NCBI RefSeq assembly: GCF_014197205.1
Contig: NZ_JACIFD010000009.1
Coordinates: forward strand, 19,008-83,007
Direction: 5' to 3'
Length of the DNA stretch: 64,000 nucleotides
Origin: Canibacter oris
GTDB lineage: Bacteria; Actinomycetota; Actinomycetes; Actinomycetales; Microbacteriaceae
The first letter of the stretch is position 1. Each line of letters opens with the position of its first letter. The notes below the pieces were generated by a model. The model made no database searches, had not been told where the DNA came from, and saw only the letters and a program-made list of their open reading frames with translations. A program made the position numbers and the translations under genes. This document shows positions 27,157 to 36,841 of the stretch, piece after piece.

Positions 27157-28488
27157 CTAGTGCACGTTCCCCTGATATGTTTTCTTGCAGTGTGGAAAGT
27201 GGATTAGACAAGTGTAATTTGGGCTGCCGAAGCTAAAAACCTTTTGGAAAACTTGTTGTCCAAAGGAATTAATAGTTTTAGAACCGTAGGCTTCATGATT
27301 TGGAACGCCAAAATGGCTACCATTTGCTGCGACCATTCCAAAACGCCAAATTTGTACGGTTTCTTGATATGCGATACTGCCTAATGAGCAAAAAGGGTTA
27401 CCAACGGAGTGATTAATTTCAAAACCTGAAGCCCCGTTGTTTGACCACAGGTTGTTTACCGCAATCCCTGCATCGCTCGCGGTTCTGGTTTCAACCACGA
27501 CGCCATTCTCCAGCTTTTTAGTTGCGCCGACACTTTTGAACCAATAAATTCGTTGATTGATTGGGTTATGCCAGTTAGATAAAACTTTGATAGCTGTGCG
27601 GTGTGGTTGGAAAACCCACGGATTAGGAGTTATATCTCCTCGATTGTCTCCGGAGAAGGTTGTAGAGTTGTTGCACCCTATTTCTCCGATGAGATGAGGC
27701 TCAATGGTGACAGTGTCAGTGGGTATATATGTTAGATGTACCCAAGAGCCTAACGGAGAGTCATGATATGGCACTGACGAAACATCAGGTTTTATAATAT
27801 GTTCTTCGCTGAGCGTGGGTGCATCAAAACTGAGGCTGATAAATTCAGGTTCTTTAATTAAATCTAGTGATGCAGAGGTGTCTATCTCGGTGTTAGCTGA
27901 CGGTTTGACAGTATTTGTCGTGTCAGGTGAGGAATTCTGAAGGTGCCCCTGCAACTTAAAAGTGTGGTGGCTTCCGGGAGCTAGATTATTGACTGTGAGT
28001 TCGTTGTTGTGCAGCTTTTGTCCCGTGTTTGTGTCTTCATAGACGTAACCCTCTTTAAAATCGTCAGAGATTCTGATTGTTACAGAATTTTTTGTTGACA
28101 TAATCGCAACGAACGGTGTTCTTTCGAAATCTTCTGCTGCGGGTGTTATATCAAAACCAGTTGTTGATCCGAAAACCACTGTGTTGCCTTGCGCATCGAC
28201 TACCGGCGTTGTTTCGGTGTAAGTCATCTTCGCGGTTTTGTTTTTCGAAGAAACCCATTCTAGAGTCAGCAGCAATCCGATTTCTCCGGAGTCGTTGCGG
28301 ACGTAAAATAAAGATTGCCCAACTTCTTCGCGAGACGACAAAATCTCAACCGGGTTGTTAGTGCTATCTACAACTTTAAATCCCTGACCATCTTGCACAA
28401 TTTGAAAATCAGGCGACTCTTCTTGATGGACTAAAAACAGAGACAGTAGAAAAGAAGTGAGCGTAATCATAACAGTCTTCTTTAACAT
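27157..28488 (-). CDS. putative secreted protein, unknown function
   Basis: 443 residues from ATG 28488, which follows AAGGAGC; a longer frame upstream is rejected. A basic start and hydrophobic run (MLKKTVMITLTSFLLSLFLV) act as signal peptide. No membrane anchor or sortase motif is visible, so it is probably released. The N-terminal half is Thr/Ser/Asn-rich and beta-like. The C-terminal ~170 residues contain several Cys (GCNNSTT, PFCSLGS, YTCLIHFPHC) suggesting disulfides in a folded domain. I do not recognise the family. It is divergent from the SRP RNA gene and lies in the AT-rich island. Confidence 0.6.
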   Translation of the reverse strand: MLKKTVMITLTSFLLSLFLVHQEESPDFQIVQDGQGFKVVDSTNNPVEILSSREEVGQSLFYVRNDSGEIGLLLTLEWVSSKNKTAKMTYTETTPVVDAQGNTVVFGSTTGFDITPAAEDFERTPFVAIMSTKNSVTIRISDDFKEGYVYEDTNTGQKLHNNELTVNNLAPGSHHTFKLQGHLQNSSPDTTNTVKPSANTEIDTSASLDLIKEPEFISLSFDAPTLSEEHIIKPDVSSVPYHDSPLGSWVHLTYIPTDTVTIEPHLIGEIGCNNSTTFSGDNRGDITPNPWVFQPHRTAIKVLSNWHNPINQRIYWFKSVGATKKLENGVVVETRTASDAGIAVNNLWSNNGASGFEINHSVGNPFCSLGSIAYQETVQIWRFGMVAANGSHFGVPNHEAYGSKTINSFGQQVFQKVFSFGSPNYTCLIHFPHCKKTYQGNVH

Positions 28489-28628
28489 ATGAAAGCTCCT
28501 TGTATTTGAACAACGTCTTGTGGAATAAAATATCAAACTGAAAAAATTGCTGTCAATAGAAACTTATTTCTCACTCTGATTAGACCCACTGTTGTTAGCG
28601 GTTTTGAAGCTAGGGGAGCAGGGTGATT

Positions 28629-28658
28629 TGGCTGTTAGGTGTTAAACCCGGTAAAGTT
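28629..28658 (+). promoter_or_regulatory. promoter of SRP RNA
   Basis: TTGGCT (28629-28634), an 18-base spacer and TAAAGT (28653-28658) place the transcription start at about 28665, which coincides with the 5' base of the SRP RNA stem. Confidence 0.55.
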
Positions 28659-28663
28659 GTTGT

Positions 28664-28755
28664 TGCTCCTCATGTGACGCAATCTTGGTTAACCCCCCCA
28701 GGGCGGAAACGCAGCAAGGGTACCTGAGCTCTTGCGGGTGCGTGAGGAGCTTTTG
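28664..28755 (+). ncRNA. ffs: signal recognition particle RNA (4.5S type)
   Basis: Terminal arms GCTCCTCA and TGAGGAGC pair, and the apical part has the conserved SRP motifs CAGG(GC)GGAAACGCAGCAAGGG, with the GGAA tetraloop and symmetric internal loop bound by Ffh. Length about 90 bases fits the short bacterial form without Alu domain. It is followed by TTTTGC. It guides membrane and secreted proteins to the translocon. Confidence 0.92.
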
Positions 28756-28887
28756 CTTTCTAACTGCCCGCCATGTGCAATGTAGATTATGGCTTCGGGG
28801 TTATTGTTGCAATATAAAGTGTTTTGATGTACCATTTCGTTAACTCACTTAGAGGCAATGAGTGAGGAAGTTCAAAGGAGGACTAAA

Positions 28888-29433
28888 ATGAAAAAAATAT
28901 TTGTTTTAATTTTCTCCGCACTCTTTGTGCTTACGCCTTTAGCAGCTTCGCCGACTTATGCAACAGAGACAGGTGTAGACGAAGCACATGAATCAAGCGA
29001 GACTGGCTATGCTGGAGAAACTGGTCGTGTCCATGAACCATCAGCACCGCTTCCAGTAACGACATATCAGGTTGTTAACGTGAGTTCTTGGTCAGGCGCT
29101 AATTTCAATCAAAGGTATTTCGCTTGTAGTGCTGGATCACACGGCGTAACATGCGGTAATCATGTTGCGTTTAGTGCAACACGATCAATTGAATTGGCGT
29201 TGGGGGCGAATTGGGGTACAACTGCATCTCAACTCGGTATCTCTTCATCTAGTGCCCAGACGGTCACTGGAAGTTGTACCAGAACACTTGCGCAAGGACA
29301 AAGATTAGTGGTCTATCCTTACGGTACATGGAAGCGCTATCAGATTAAGAAAACCACTTCACGCGTGGGTTCAACCACGAGTGGGTATTTATACGCCTTT
29401 GACCCTTGGGGCATTCACTGCGTAGTGGAGTAA
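28888..29433 (+). CDS. putative secreted protein with paired cysteines
   Basis: 181 residues from ATG 28888, right after AAAGGAGGACTAAA; an ATG at 28858 has no ribosome binding site. Signal peptide MKKIFVLIFSALFVLTPLAASPTYA, cleavage after AYA-type site near residue 25. The mature protein has an acidic linker, then a compact Ser/Thr-rich domain with four Cys (YFACSAG, VTCGNH, GSCTRT, IHCVV) and the strand ARSIELALGANWGTTASQLGIS. It resembles small secreted beta-rich proteins of other Gram-positives, but I know no function. Likely an operon with the next gene. Confidence 0.65.
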   Translation: MKKIFVLIFSALFVLTPLAASPTYATETGVDEAHESSETGYAGETGRVHEPSAPLPVTTYQVVNVSSWSGANFNQRYFACSAGSHGVTCGNHVAFSATRSIELALGANWGTTASQLGISSSSAQTVTGSCTRTLAQGQRLVVYPYGTWKRYQIKKTTSRVGSTTSGYLYAFDPWGIHCVVE

Positions 29434-29437
29434 CATC

Positions 29438-29830
29438 ATGTGGAGAAATATACCTATATTTGCTGGCTTACTACTCGGCTTGAGTGTTCCGGGGTGGAGC
29501 GACCCGGTTAATCCGGCGCAACAGTTAGGGATTACAACTGATGCATCCTGGTACATTGAACAGCTCGGTGTAGAGAATGTAATCATCTATGATGTCACAG
29601 AGCAGGTGTACGGCGAGGATTACAAGAATTATCTTGACCCCGAAGGACGCATGTTTATGACCATAGTTGTGCAGTGTGAACCTGACGAAAATGGTATCGT
29701 GAAGCTGGGTATTTCTCGATCCGGTCTGCCACTGCCCTATTCATCGCAAGAAATTTACAGCAGGGAGTTTCGCGAAACCTCTTCAAAGTGGATTCCTCAC
29801 TGTAAACCATTGCTGGAACCTAAAAGATAA
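29438..29830 (+). CDS. putative small secreted protein
   Basis: 130 residues starting four bases after the previous stop, with GGAG within that gene's end as ribosome binding site. N-terminus MWRNIPIFAGLLLGLSVPGWS is a plausible signal peptide or anchor. The rest is acidic with two Cys (VVQCEP, PHCKP). No family recognised. The tight spacing suggests a partner of the upstream secreted protein. Confidence 0.55.
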   Translation: MWRNIPIFAGLLLGLSVPGWSDPVNPAQQLGITTDASWYIEQLGVENVIIYDVTEQVYGEDYKNYLDPEGRMFMTIVVQCEPDENGIVKLGISRSGLPLPYSSQEIYSREFRETSSKWIPHCKPLLEPKR

Positions 29831-29848
29831 CAAGTCCTAAATGATAAC

Positions 29849-29888
29849 AAGTGTGGGGTTACTCCTATTTAAGTAGCCCCACACTTTT
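29849..29888 (+). terminator. terminator of secreted-protein pair
   Basis: AAGTGTGGGG pairs with CCCCACACTT, extended by further pairs, and is followed by TTTTAC. Confidence 0.88.
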
Positions 29889-29932
29889 ACGTTTGAAAAC
29901 AGGAAATGCTTTCTGCTTTGCAACCGGCGCTA

Positions 29933-30835
29933 TTAGTGTTTTTTGTGCAGCAGTTTACCCACAGGCATCAGAATACTGCCGACGATTACACCAACAACCA
30001 GAGAGAGGAAAGTCTCGATTAGCCACATCAAAACCGGTACGGCGGTGACGTGGCTGAGATGATGCACCAGCTCGTAAGGCGCGTGCCACCCCAGAGTGTT
30101 AGCGCCGCTCAGCATAATATGCCCGCCGACCCACAGCATCGCAAAAATCCCCACCGTGCTGATTACCTGCAGCACCACCGGCATCGCGTGCACCAGCAGC
30201 CGCCCCAGTTTTTGCATAGCCGGCTGCGGCTGAGACGCGAAACGCAACCCCACATCGTCAGTTTTTACGATCAGCGCAACCACGCCGTAAACACCGAGGG
30301 TGACACCCAGAGCAACCACCACCAGGGTTGCTAGCTGCTGCCAGAACCTCTCTGCGGCGACTTCGTTTAGGGAGATAACCATAATCTCCGCGCTCAGAAT
30401 AAAATCGGTGCGGATCGCGCCCCGCACCAGGGTCTTTTCATCCTGCTCTGCTGCACCAACCGCGTCATGGTGGCCCCGCTTAAAAAGCAGCTCCCACAGT
30501 TTTTCGGCGCCTTCGAAGCACAAATAGGCACCGCCCAGCATCAAAAGCGGAGTCAGCGCCCACGGCAAAAAGTGATTCAGCAACAAAATTGCTGGCAGAA
30601 TAATCAAAAGCTTGTTGCGCAGCGAACCGAGAGTGATCTTGCCGATAATTGGCAACTCCCGTGCCGGGGTTACACCGTCTACGAAGCGCGGCGCCACGGC
30701 CGCGTCATCAACCACAACGCCGGCAGCTTTCACGGTGGCCTTACCCGCGAGGGTTGCTACATCATCGACACTCGCCGCCGCAGCCTTCGCAATCGCTGCG
30801 ATATCGTCAAGGAGAGCAGCTAAACCTGATGCCAT
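29933..30835 (-). CDS. DUF808 family membrane protein
   Basis: 300 residues. Recognised by MASGLAALLDDIAAIAK and DDAAVAPRFVDGVTPARELPII near the N-terminus and by several hydrophobic segments. The family (YedI-like) is widespread inner-membrane protein of unknown role. It starts five bases after the ackA stop, so it belongs to the pta-ackA operon. Confidence 0.9.
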   Translation of the reverse strand: MASGLAALLDDIAAIAKAAAASVDDVATLAGKATVKAAGVVVDDAAVAPRFVDGVTPARELPIIGKITLGSLRNKLLIILPAILLLNHFLPWALTPLLMLGGAYLCFEGAEKLWELLFKRGHHDAVGAAEQDEKTLVRGAIRTDFILSAEIMVISLNEVAAERFWQQLATLVVVALGVTLGVYGVVALIVKTDDVGLRFASQPQPAMQKLGRLLVHAMPVVLQVISTVGIFAMLWVGGHIMLSGANTLGWHAPYELVHHLSHVTAVPVLMWLIETFLSLVVGVIVGSILMPVGKLLHKKH

Positions 30836-30840
30836 GTGTT

Positions 30841-32031
30841 TTAACCTAGTGCTTTCTGTGTCAACCGTGCTATTTCTAGTTCCTCGTTAGTTGGCACAAC
30901 CAGAATTTGCACCCGAGAAGCGGCGGTGCTAATGATGCGCGGCCCAGTGTTAGGCAAAGCATTTAGCTCCGGGTCTAAAACAATACCGAAAGGCTCAAGC
31001 CCAGCACAAATAGCCGCGCGTGCGGGGGCATTATTTTCGCCGACGCCGGCAGTGAACACAAGAGTGTCTAAGCCACCCAAGTCGATGGTGTAAGCGCCGA
31101 TGTAGTGTCGCACCCGTTTCGCGTAAATCTGCAGGGCTAACTCGGCTGCAGCATCACCCGCCGCAGCTCGCTCGGTGACATCTCGCATATCGGCTGATCC
31201 ACTGATGCCGAAAACCCCAGAGCGCTTGTTTAACAGCTCATCTACTGCCTCGGCGCTCATGCCTGCTTGGCGTTGCAGATAAAAAATGATTGAGGGATCA
31301 ACATCGCCGCTGCGAGTGCCCATGACCAGCCCCTCAAGCGGAGTTAAGCCCATAGAAGTGTTGATGGAAACTCCGCCGGCAACCGCGCAAGCAGAAGCAC
31401 CATTACCCAGGTGTAGGATTATCTGGCGCAAATCGGGAAGCGGTCGCTGCAAGAACTCTGCAGCAGCCCGAGAGACATACTGATGGCTGGTGCCGTGGAA
31501 ACCGTAGCGGCGAATCTGCTGCTCCTCAGCAACATCGGCAGCAATTGCGTAAGTGTATGCGGCAGCGGGCATCGTCTGATGGAAAGCGGTGTCGAAAACC
31601 GCAATATGGGGCACCTTGAAAATTTCTAGCGCAGCGGTAATCGCGGCGACGTGACCCGGGTTGTGCAGCGGCGCTAAGGGGGAGAGTGCGGTAATCTCCT
31701 GCACCACCTCAGGTGTAATAACGGTTGGTTCTGTGAAGCGGCTGCCGCCCTGCACTACGCGGTGCCCAACCGCGGTCAGATTAAGCTCCGCAAGCGGCAT
31801 TCCGGTTGCGGCAAAAGCCTGCTCCATCTCCCGCATCGCGGCGCTGAAATCAGCAATCGCAATGCTCTTTTGATAGTTGTTATCGCCGCCGCTGTGACTA
31901 ATATTAGCGGCGCTTTCGCCGATCCGCTCAATCAGTCCCTTGGCGAGACGCTCGCCAGAGTCAGCGGTGAGTCGAATCAACTGATACTTCAGCGAAGACG
32001 AGCCGCTGTTGATTACCAGGATAGTTGCCAT
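30841..32031 (-). CDS. ackA: acetate kinase
   Basis: 396 residues. Interconverts acetyl phosphate and acetate with ADP/ATP. Motifs: NSGSSSLKYQL (phosphate binding), VFDTAFHQTMP with catalytic Asp, GFHGTSHQYVS, and LHLGNGASACAV. It begins two bases after pta on the same strand, so the two enzymes of acetate overflow and activation are translated together. Confidence 0.96.
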   Translation of the reverse strand: MATILVINSGSSSLKYQLIRLTADSGERLAKGLIERIGESAANISHSGGDNNYQKSIAIADFSAAMREMEQAFAATGMPLAELNLTAVGHRVVQGGSRFTEPTVITPEVVQEITALSPLAPLHNPGHVAAITAALEIFKVPHIAVFDTAFHQTMPAAAYTYAIAADVAEEQQIRRYGFHGTSHQYVSRAAAEFLQRPLPDLRQIILHLGNGASACAVAGGVSINTSMGLTPLEGLVMGTRSGDVDPSIIFYLQRQAGMSAEAVDELLNKRSGVFGISGSADMRDVTERAAAGDAAAELALQIYAKRVRHYIGAYTIDLGGLDTLVFTAGVGENNAPARAAICAGLEPFGIVLDPELNALPNTGPRIISTAASRVQILVVPTNEELEIARLTQKALG

Positions 32032-32033
32032 TG

Positions 32034-34145
32034 TTACTCCTTGCCCATCCCCGCCTGCACCGCGGTGATTGCAACCGTGTTGAGAATATCCACAACAGTG
32101 GCGCCGCGGCTGAGATCATTAACGGGTTTATTAAGCCCCTGCAAAACCGGCCCCACAGCAACCGCGCCGGCGGAGCGCTGCACCGCTTTATAGGTGTTGT
32201 TGCCGGTGTTCAAATCAGGGAACACAAACACTGTGGCTTGCCCCGCAACCTCGCTGCCAGGCATCTTTTTTGCGCCGGTTTTGGGGTCGCTCGCGGCATC
32301 GTACTGAATCGGGCCCTCCAAAAGCAGATCAGGGCGTTTCTGCTGCGCCAGCCGGGTTGCCTCACGCACTTTATCAACATCGGCGCCAGAACCGGAAGAA
32401 CCGGTGGAGTATGACAGCATCGCAACCTTCGGCACCACCCCAAACTGCGCCGCAGTGTCAGCGGAGGAAATCGCGATATCAGCCAGTTGGGCGGCGGTTG
32501 GATCAGGGTTCACAGCGCAATCCCCGTAAACCAAAACCCGGTCAGCCAGCGCCATAAAGAACACACTCGACACCACCGAAACCCCAGGCACAGTTTTGAT
32601 AATTTCAAAGCTCGGCCGGATAGTGTGAGCGGTTGTGTGTTTTGCGCCGGAGACCATGCCATCTGCATAGCCCAGGTGCACCATCATGGTGCCGAAATAG
32701 CTGACGTCGGTTAATCTATCGAGAGCATCATCGTAGCTGACACCCTTGTGGGCGCGCAGCCTGGCGTATTCTTCGGCAAACCGTGGCAGCAGTTCGCTGG
32801 TGCGTGGATCCACCACCTGTGCAGCGCTGATATCAAGACCCAGCTCGCTGGCGCGCTGGCGCACCGCAGCGGGATCGCCGAGGATGGTCAGGCGCGCAAT
32901 ACTGCGAGCCAGCAGTGTGCTGGCTGCCTGCAGAATCCGGTCGTCATCGCCCTCCGGCAGCACAATATGACTGCCGGCTGCTTTTGCGCGCTCAAACAGC
33001 TCGTAGGCAAACATGATTGGGGTGCGCACACCGCCCTTGTCAACTGCAAGGCGGCTGCGCAACAGGCCGATATCAACATGCTCGTTAAACATCGCCAAAA
33101 CCGTATCAATTTTGCGGCGCGCGCCCGGCTCAATCACGCCGCGAGCGCGAGAGATCGCCTGCGCGGTCTCAAAGGTGGATTTACCAACGCGAATAATCGG
33201 CAGACTGGAGTCGATGCCGTCAAGCAGCCGCTCTACGTCAGGAGAAATCTCAAAATCGCCGTTAACCACAATCGCCGACAGCGTCGGGAAAGTGCTCGCC
33301 TCATGCGCCATGGTGAGCGCCAAAAGGGTTTCGGAGCGGTCAGCTGCGCACAGCACTGCATAACCCTCGGTGATGCGGGGGAGCACATGCTCCATCGTCA
33401 TCCCGGCAACAATCAAACCCTGCACTTCACGGCCCAGCAAATCGGTGCTGCCGCGAATTAGGCGCCCTTCGACGGCCTCCATCACAGCGGTAACAGAAGG
33501 CGCCACCAGCAGAGAGTTCTCTGGCACCGCCCACACCGGCGTATCAGTGCTCAGCGCTCGCTGCACCGCTGCCTTAATTTCGGGCAGATGTTCAGGATCA
33601 GCGCGGTTGACAACACACGCCAGAAGCCGCGCGTGAGCTTCCGCAAGCTGGAATTTAGCGACCTCCGCAACCGTTGCTAAATCAGCCGCGGAGCGTGGCG
33701 CCAGCTGCCCCAGGCTTTCGATCTCGGTGTGTGACCGGCCACCCAGCACGAGCATCACCGGGGCGTCAAGGTTGGCGGCGATCCGCGCATTAAAAGCCAG
33801 CTCGGTCGGCACGGTGACATCAGTAAAGTCGCTGCCGACAATCACCACCACATCACACATTTTTTCGAGCCGCTTAAAGCGCTGCACAATCTCGGTGAGC
33901 GCGGCGTCGGGGTTCTGGTGCGCATCTTCATATGTAACCCCAACACAGTCTTCGTAATTGAGGTCGGTGCGAGTCGCGGTTAGCAGCATCTCCAGCACGC
34001 GATCTCGCTCTGTGTGTGAGCGGATCAGGGGGCGGAACACGCCGACGCGCGGCGCCTCGCCCAGCAACGCGGCAACAACGCCGATAGCAACGGAACTTTT
34101 GCCGGAGCGGCCTTCAACAGAGGTCAGGTAAATTCGGGCAGTCAC
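32034..34145 (-). CDS. pta: phosphate acetyltransferase, long form
   Basis: 703 residues, the long form with an N-terminal P-loop AAA_26 domain (EGRSGKSSVAIG near residue 10), a DRTGG-like middle domain and the C-terminal catalytic phosphotransacetylase domain (from about 370, with HIVLPEGDDDRIL and SYSTGSSGSGADVDKV). Converts acetyl-CoA and phosphate to acetyl phosphate. The GTG start is 7 bases after a TAGGCT box, an almost leaderless start. First gene of pta-ackA-DUF808. Confidence 0.95.
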   Translation of the reverse strand: MTARIYLTSVEGRSGKSSVAIGVVAALLGEAPRVGVFRPLIRSHTERDRVLEMLLTATRTDLNYEDCVGVTYEDAHQNPDAALTEIVQRFKRLEKMCDVVVIVGSDFTDVTVPTELAFNARIAANLDAPVMLVLGGRSHTEIESLGQLAPRSAADLATVAEVAKFQLAEAHARLLACVVNRADPEHLPEIKAAVQRALSTDTPVWAVPENSLLVAPSVTAVMEAVEGRLIRGSTDLLGREVQGLIVAGMTMEHVLPRITEGYAVLCAADRSETLLALTMAHEASTFPTLSAIVVNGDFEISPDVERLLDGIDSSLPIIRVGKSTFETAQAISRARGVIEPGARRKIDTVLAMFNEHVDIGLLRSRLAVDKGGVRTPIMFAYELFERAKAAGSHIVLPEGDDDRILQAASTLLARSIARLTILGDPAAVRQRASELGLDISAAQVVDPRTSELLPRFAEEYARLRAHKGVSYDDALDRLTDVSYFGTMMVHLGYADGMVSGAKHTTAHTIRPSFEIIKTVPGVSVVSSVFFMALADRVLVYGDCAVNPDPTAAQLADIAISSADTAAQFGVVPKVAMLSYSTGSSGSGADVDKVREATRLAQQKRPDLLLEGPIQYDAASDPKTGAKKMPGSEVAGQATVFVFPDLNTGNNTYKAVQRSAGAVAVGPVLQGLNKPVNDLSRGATVVDILNTVAITAVQAGMGKE

Positions 34146-34152
34146 ATCTATA

Positions 34153-34158
34153 AGCCTA
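34153..34158 (-). promoter_or_regulatory. -10 box of pta operon
   Basis: TAGGCT on the minus strand with seven bases to GTG 34145. The same hexamer and distance precede the penicillin-binding protein gene. Confidence 0.4.
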
Positions 34159-34218
34159 CTGGTATAAACAGAGGAAATGCTACGAAAAATAGCGGAGCGA
34201 ATTCACTGTTTTACCAGG

Positions 34219-34224
34219 TACGAT
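34219..34224 (+). promoter_or_regulatory. -10 box of dnaX
   Basis: TACGAT with seven bases to ATG 34232 and no visible ribosome binding site, implying a transcript with a one-base leader. Confidence 0.45.
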
Positions 34225-34231
34225 TGTTCTT

Positions 34232-36841
34232 ATGGCTTCCGCTCTTTATCGTAGATACCGCCCCGAATCATTTGCTGAGATGATCGGCCAGGCGCACGTC
34301 ACTGAGCCGTTGATGGCGGCGTTACGGAGTGGCAAAATCGGCCACGCATACCTTTTTAGCGGGCCACGCGGCTGTGGAAAAACCACCTCTGCGCGGGTGT
34401 TGGCGCGCTGCCTCAACTGCGCCGAAGGCCCGACTGATAACCCCTGCGGGAAGTGTCCGAGCTGTGTTGAGCTCAGCCGCGGCGGTGCCGGATCGATTGA
34501 CGTGGTAGAAATTGACGCCGCAAGTCATGGCGGCGTTGATGACGCCCGGGAGCTACGAGAGCGCGCCACTTACGCGCCAGCACGCGACCGCTACAAGATT
34601 TTCATTATTGACGAGGCCCACATGGTAACCTCGCAGGGCTTTAACGCGCTGCTGAAAATCGTGGAGGAGCCGCCGGAGTATCTGAAGTTTATTTTTGCGA
34701 CCACGGAGCCGGAGAAGGTGCTCGGCACGATCCGCAGCCGCACTCACCACTATCCATTCCGGCTGATTGCTCCGGGTGTGCTGATTGATTACGTGCAGCA
34801 GCTGTGTGACAGCGAAGGCGTGCAAACTGAGCCGGGTGTGCTGCCGCTGCTGGTGCGTGCCGGCGGTGGCTCCGCACGCGACACCCTGTCAATTTTGGAT
34901 CAGCTGATCGCCGGCTCCGAAAACGGTATTGTAACGCTGGATCGCGCCACCGCACTGCTCGGTTACACCAGTTCTGAGCTGATTGACGAGGTGGTGCAGG
35001 CGCTCGCCGCCGGCGATGGTGCAAGCCTGTTTCAGAGCGTTGATCGGGTGGTGCAGACCGGGCAGGATCCGCGCCGCTTCACCGAAGATTTGCTGGTGCG
35101 GCTGCGGGATTTGATTGTGGTCAGCGCCACTAATCCGGGCGGTGCAGCAGCGGTGTTTCGAGGCGTGCCGCAGGATGAGTTGGAGCGGCTGTTTGCGCAG
35201 GGCACCCTGTTTGCGCAGGCGCAGCTGACCGCAATTGCGGAGGTTGTAAACTCCGCGCTGAACGCCATGAGCGGGGCAACCGCACCGCGGCTGCAGTTGG
35301 AACTGATGATGGCGCGCGCGCTCGCCGTTGCCGCACAGCAGCCCGCAGCGGCACAGCAGCCCGCAGTGGCACAGCGAACTGCGGGTGCGCAGCAGCCCCC
35401 AGCAGTAGCACCGCGTGTTGCTACCCAACCAACTGCAGCGCAGCAGCAGCCCTTGGCCGCTGCCACGCAGAATCCCGTGCAGCCAGTTACGCCAGCGACC
35501 CCGCCGCCGACTCCGCCAGTGACCGCGCCAGCTGCCGCGCAGACCATCGCGCCAGTCCAGAGCGCGCCGCAAACTCAGAGTGCGCCGCAAACTCAGAGCG
35601 CGCCGCAGCATGATGCAGCTGCGCAGGCGGCAGCGCCGCTGCAAGAAGCATCGCAGGCCCTGCCGCCGCAAAGCGGGGAAACCGGGACAGGGCTGAACGC
35701 AGCAGCAGCTTTGGCAGGTGCCCGAGCTTTCTTGCAGAAAGAAATGGACCGGATCGCTTCCCAGCCACCATCAACTGCTTTCCTTGAAGAGCCAACACCA
35801 GGCCCGGCTCCGACACCAGAGCCGGCAGCGGCGCCGCAAATAGCCGCGGCTGCGACCGCTGCGCCCGTGGCAGTTCCCGATCCTGCCACGCCTGCCGCTG
35901 TCACAGCGCCGCAGGGTGGCTTCACCGTGGTCTCGGTGACCCCGCAGCAGGAAGAGTCTCAGACTGTTTCAGAGCCAGTTGCTGCGTCGGCGCCTGAGCC
36001 CGCAGCGACTGCACCAGCTGTCAGTGCCGCCGCGGTGCCAGCTGCGTTCGAGCCCGCAGTAGCTCCGGCTGCCCCGGAACCTGCGCCCGCAAAGCAGAGC
36101 GCATCTGAAAATAGCGAGATTGAACTGCACGGCGCCGCACTTGCCGAGCTGTGGCAAGAAATTCTAGAGGAGCTGGAAACAGCAGACCCGATGGTGTTTA
36201 GCGCTGTGCAACGCATCACTCCGCTGCAAATCACCGGCGGTAACTTCATTATCGGTTTGCGTACTAAAGCTGATCTGGAAAACTTTAAGCAGCACGGCGC
36301 AACTCCGCTGCGGGAGGTGCTTTTCGGCGCCCTCGGAGTGACCCTCGGATACAAGCCACGGCGAGTCACGAGCAACGAACAGCCACAGCCAGGTGGGCAG
36401 CCTGCGGCAGCTCAGTCAGAGCCTGCGGCGCCGGCTACGCCGACTGCACCACCCGCGCCGGCTGCTGTTGACGCGGCACCGCCGGGATCCACCCTGCCCA
36501 CATCAGCGTGGGCAGTGCCGCAGGCTCCGAAACCGGTGCTGCCGCAGCCCGCTGCCGTGCAGCCTGAACCTGCTATGCCTACAACCGCTGCGCCTGCCGC
36601 GTCTGAGGTGCCTGCAACCGCTGCGCCTGTCGTGCCTGAACTGCCCACCACTGGGCATGTTGCGCCCGAAACAGTAAGTGCTGCGCCTGCCACGCCCGCT
36701 GCAGACAGCGCGGCAGCAACACCAGCGGCAGGCAGCTCCGAAACAGCGCCGGATACAGCGCCGCAGCTCGCAGACATCGAGCGCGTCGGCGAATCGGTGG
36801 TGCGCCAGGTTTTTAACCCGCGACTGATTGGTGAACGCTAG
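34232..36841 (+). CDS. dnaX: DNA polymerase III subunit gamma/tau
   Basis: 869 residues. AAA+ clamp-loader motor: Walker A GPRGCGKT (44-51), zinc cysteines 63, 72, 75 and 78, Walker B IIDEAH, sensor ATTEPEK. Domains I-III span about 1-365. A very long Ala/Pro/Gln-rich linker (about 365-620) follows with short internal repeats, then a conserved block ([30 protein letters not shown], to ~710), another Ala/Pro-rich stretch and a C-terminal peptide. Loads the sliding clamp and holds polymerase cores together. I saw no clear slippery site for a short gamma form. The stop overlaps the recR GTG by one base. Confidence 0.96.
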   Translation: MASALYRRYRPESFAEMIGQAHVTEPLMAALRSGKIGHAYLFSGPRGCGKTTSARVLARCLNCAEGPTDNPCGKCPSCVELSRGGAGSIDVVEIDAASHGGVDDARELRERATYAPARDRYKIFIIDEAHMVTSQGFNALLKIVEEPPEYLKFIFATTEPEKVLGTIRSRTHHYPFRLIAPGVLIDYVQQLCDSEGVQTEPGVLPLLVRAGGGSARDTLSILDQLIAGSENGIVTLDRATALLGYTSSELIDEVVQALAAGDGASLFQSVDRVVQTGQDPRRFTEDLLVRLRDLIVVSATNPGGAAAVFRGVPQDELERLFAQGTLFAQAQLTAIAEVVNSALNAMSGATAPRLQLELMMARALAVAAQQPAAAQQPAVAQRTAGAQQPPAVAPRVATQPTAAQQQPLAAATQNPVQPVTPATPPPTPPVTAPAAAQTIAPVQSAPQTQSAPQTQSAPQHDAAAQAAAPLQEASQALPPQSGETGTGLNAAAALAGARAFLQKEMDRIASQPPSTAFLEEPTPGPAPTPEPAAAPQIAAAATAAPVAVPDPATPAAVTAPQGGFTVVSVTPQQEESQTVSEPVAASAPEPAATAPAVSAAAVPAAFEPAVAPAAPEPAPAKQSASENSEIELHGAALAELWQEILEELETADPMVFSAVQRITPLQITGGNFIIGLRTKADLENFKQHGATPLREVLFGALGVTLGYKPRRVTSNEQPQPGGQPAAAQSEPAAPATPTAPPAPAAVDAAPPGSTLPTSAWAVPQAPKPVLPQPAAVQPEPAMPTTAAPAASEVPATAAPVVPELPTTGHVAPETVSAAPATPAADSAAATPAAGSSETAPDTAPQLADIERVGESVVRQVFNPRLIGER
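35558..35607. repeat. 18-bp repeats in dnaX linker
   Basis: CAGAGCGCGCCGCAAACT is repeated almost exactly 2.7 times, encoding QSAPQT units. The nearby 35331-35400 region has related AQQPA-coding repeats. Linker length may vary by slippage in steps of six residues without shifting the frame. Confidence 0.75.

Larger units (their letters stand above)
28489..28887. other. intergenic region holding the SRP RNA gene
   Basis: About 400 bases between divergent secreted-protein genes. Apart from the SRP RNA and its promoter I see only the RBS AAAGGAGG of the next gene; no other coding frame is supported. Confidence 0.7.

Noticed and set aside
27155..27211. TTG 27211 as start of the membrane protein inside the upstream gene
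   Set aside because: ATG 27154 lies two bases after the previous stop and begins at a sensible place; the TTG has no clear ribosome binding site.
34889..36375. Long antisense frames opposite dnaX
   Set aside because: Arise from the repetitive GC-rich Ala/Pro/Gln linker; no start signals.
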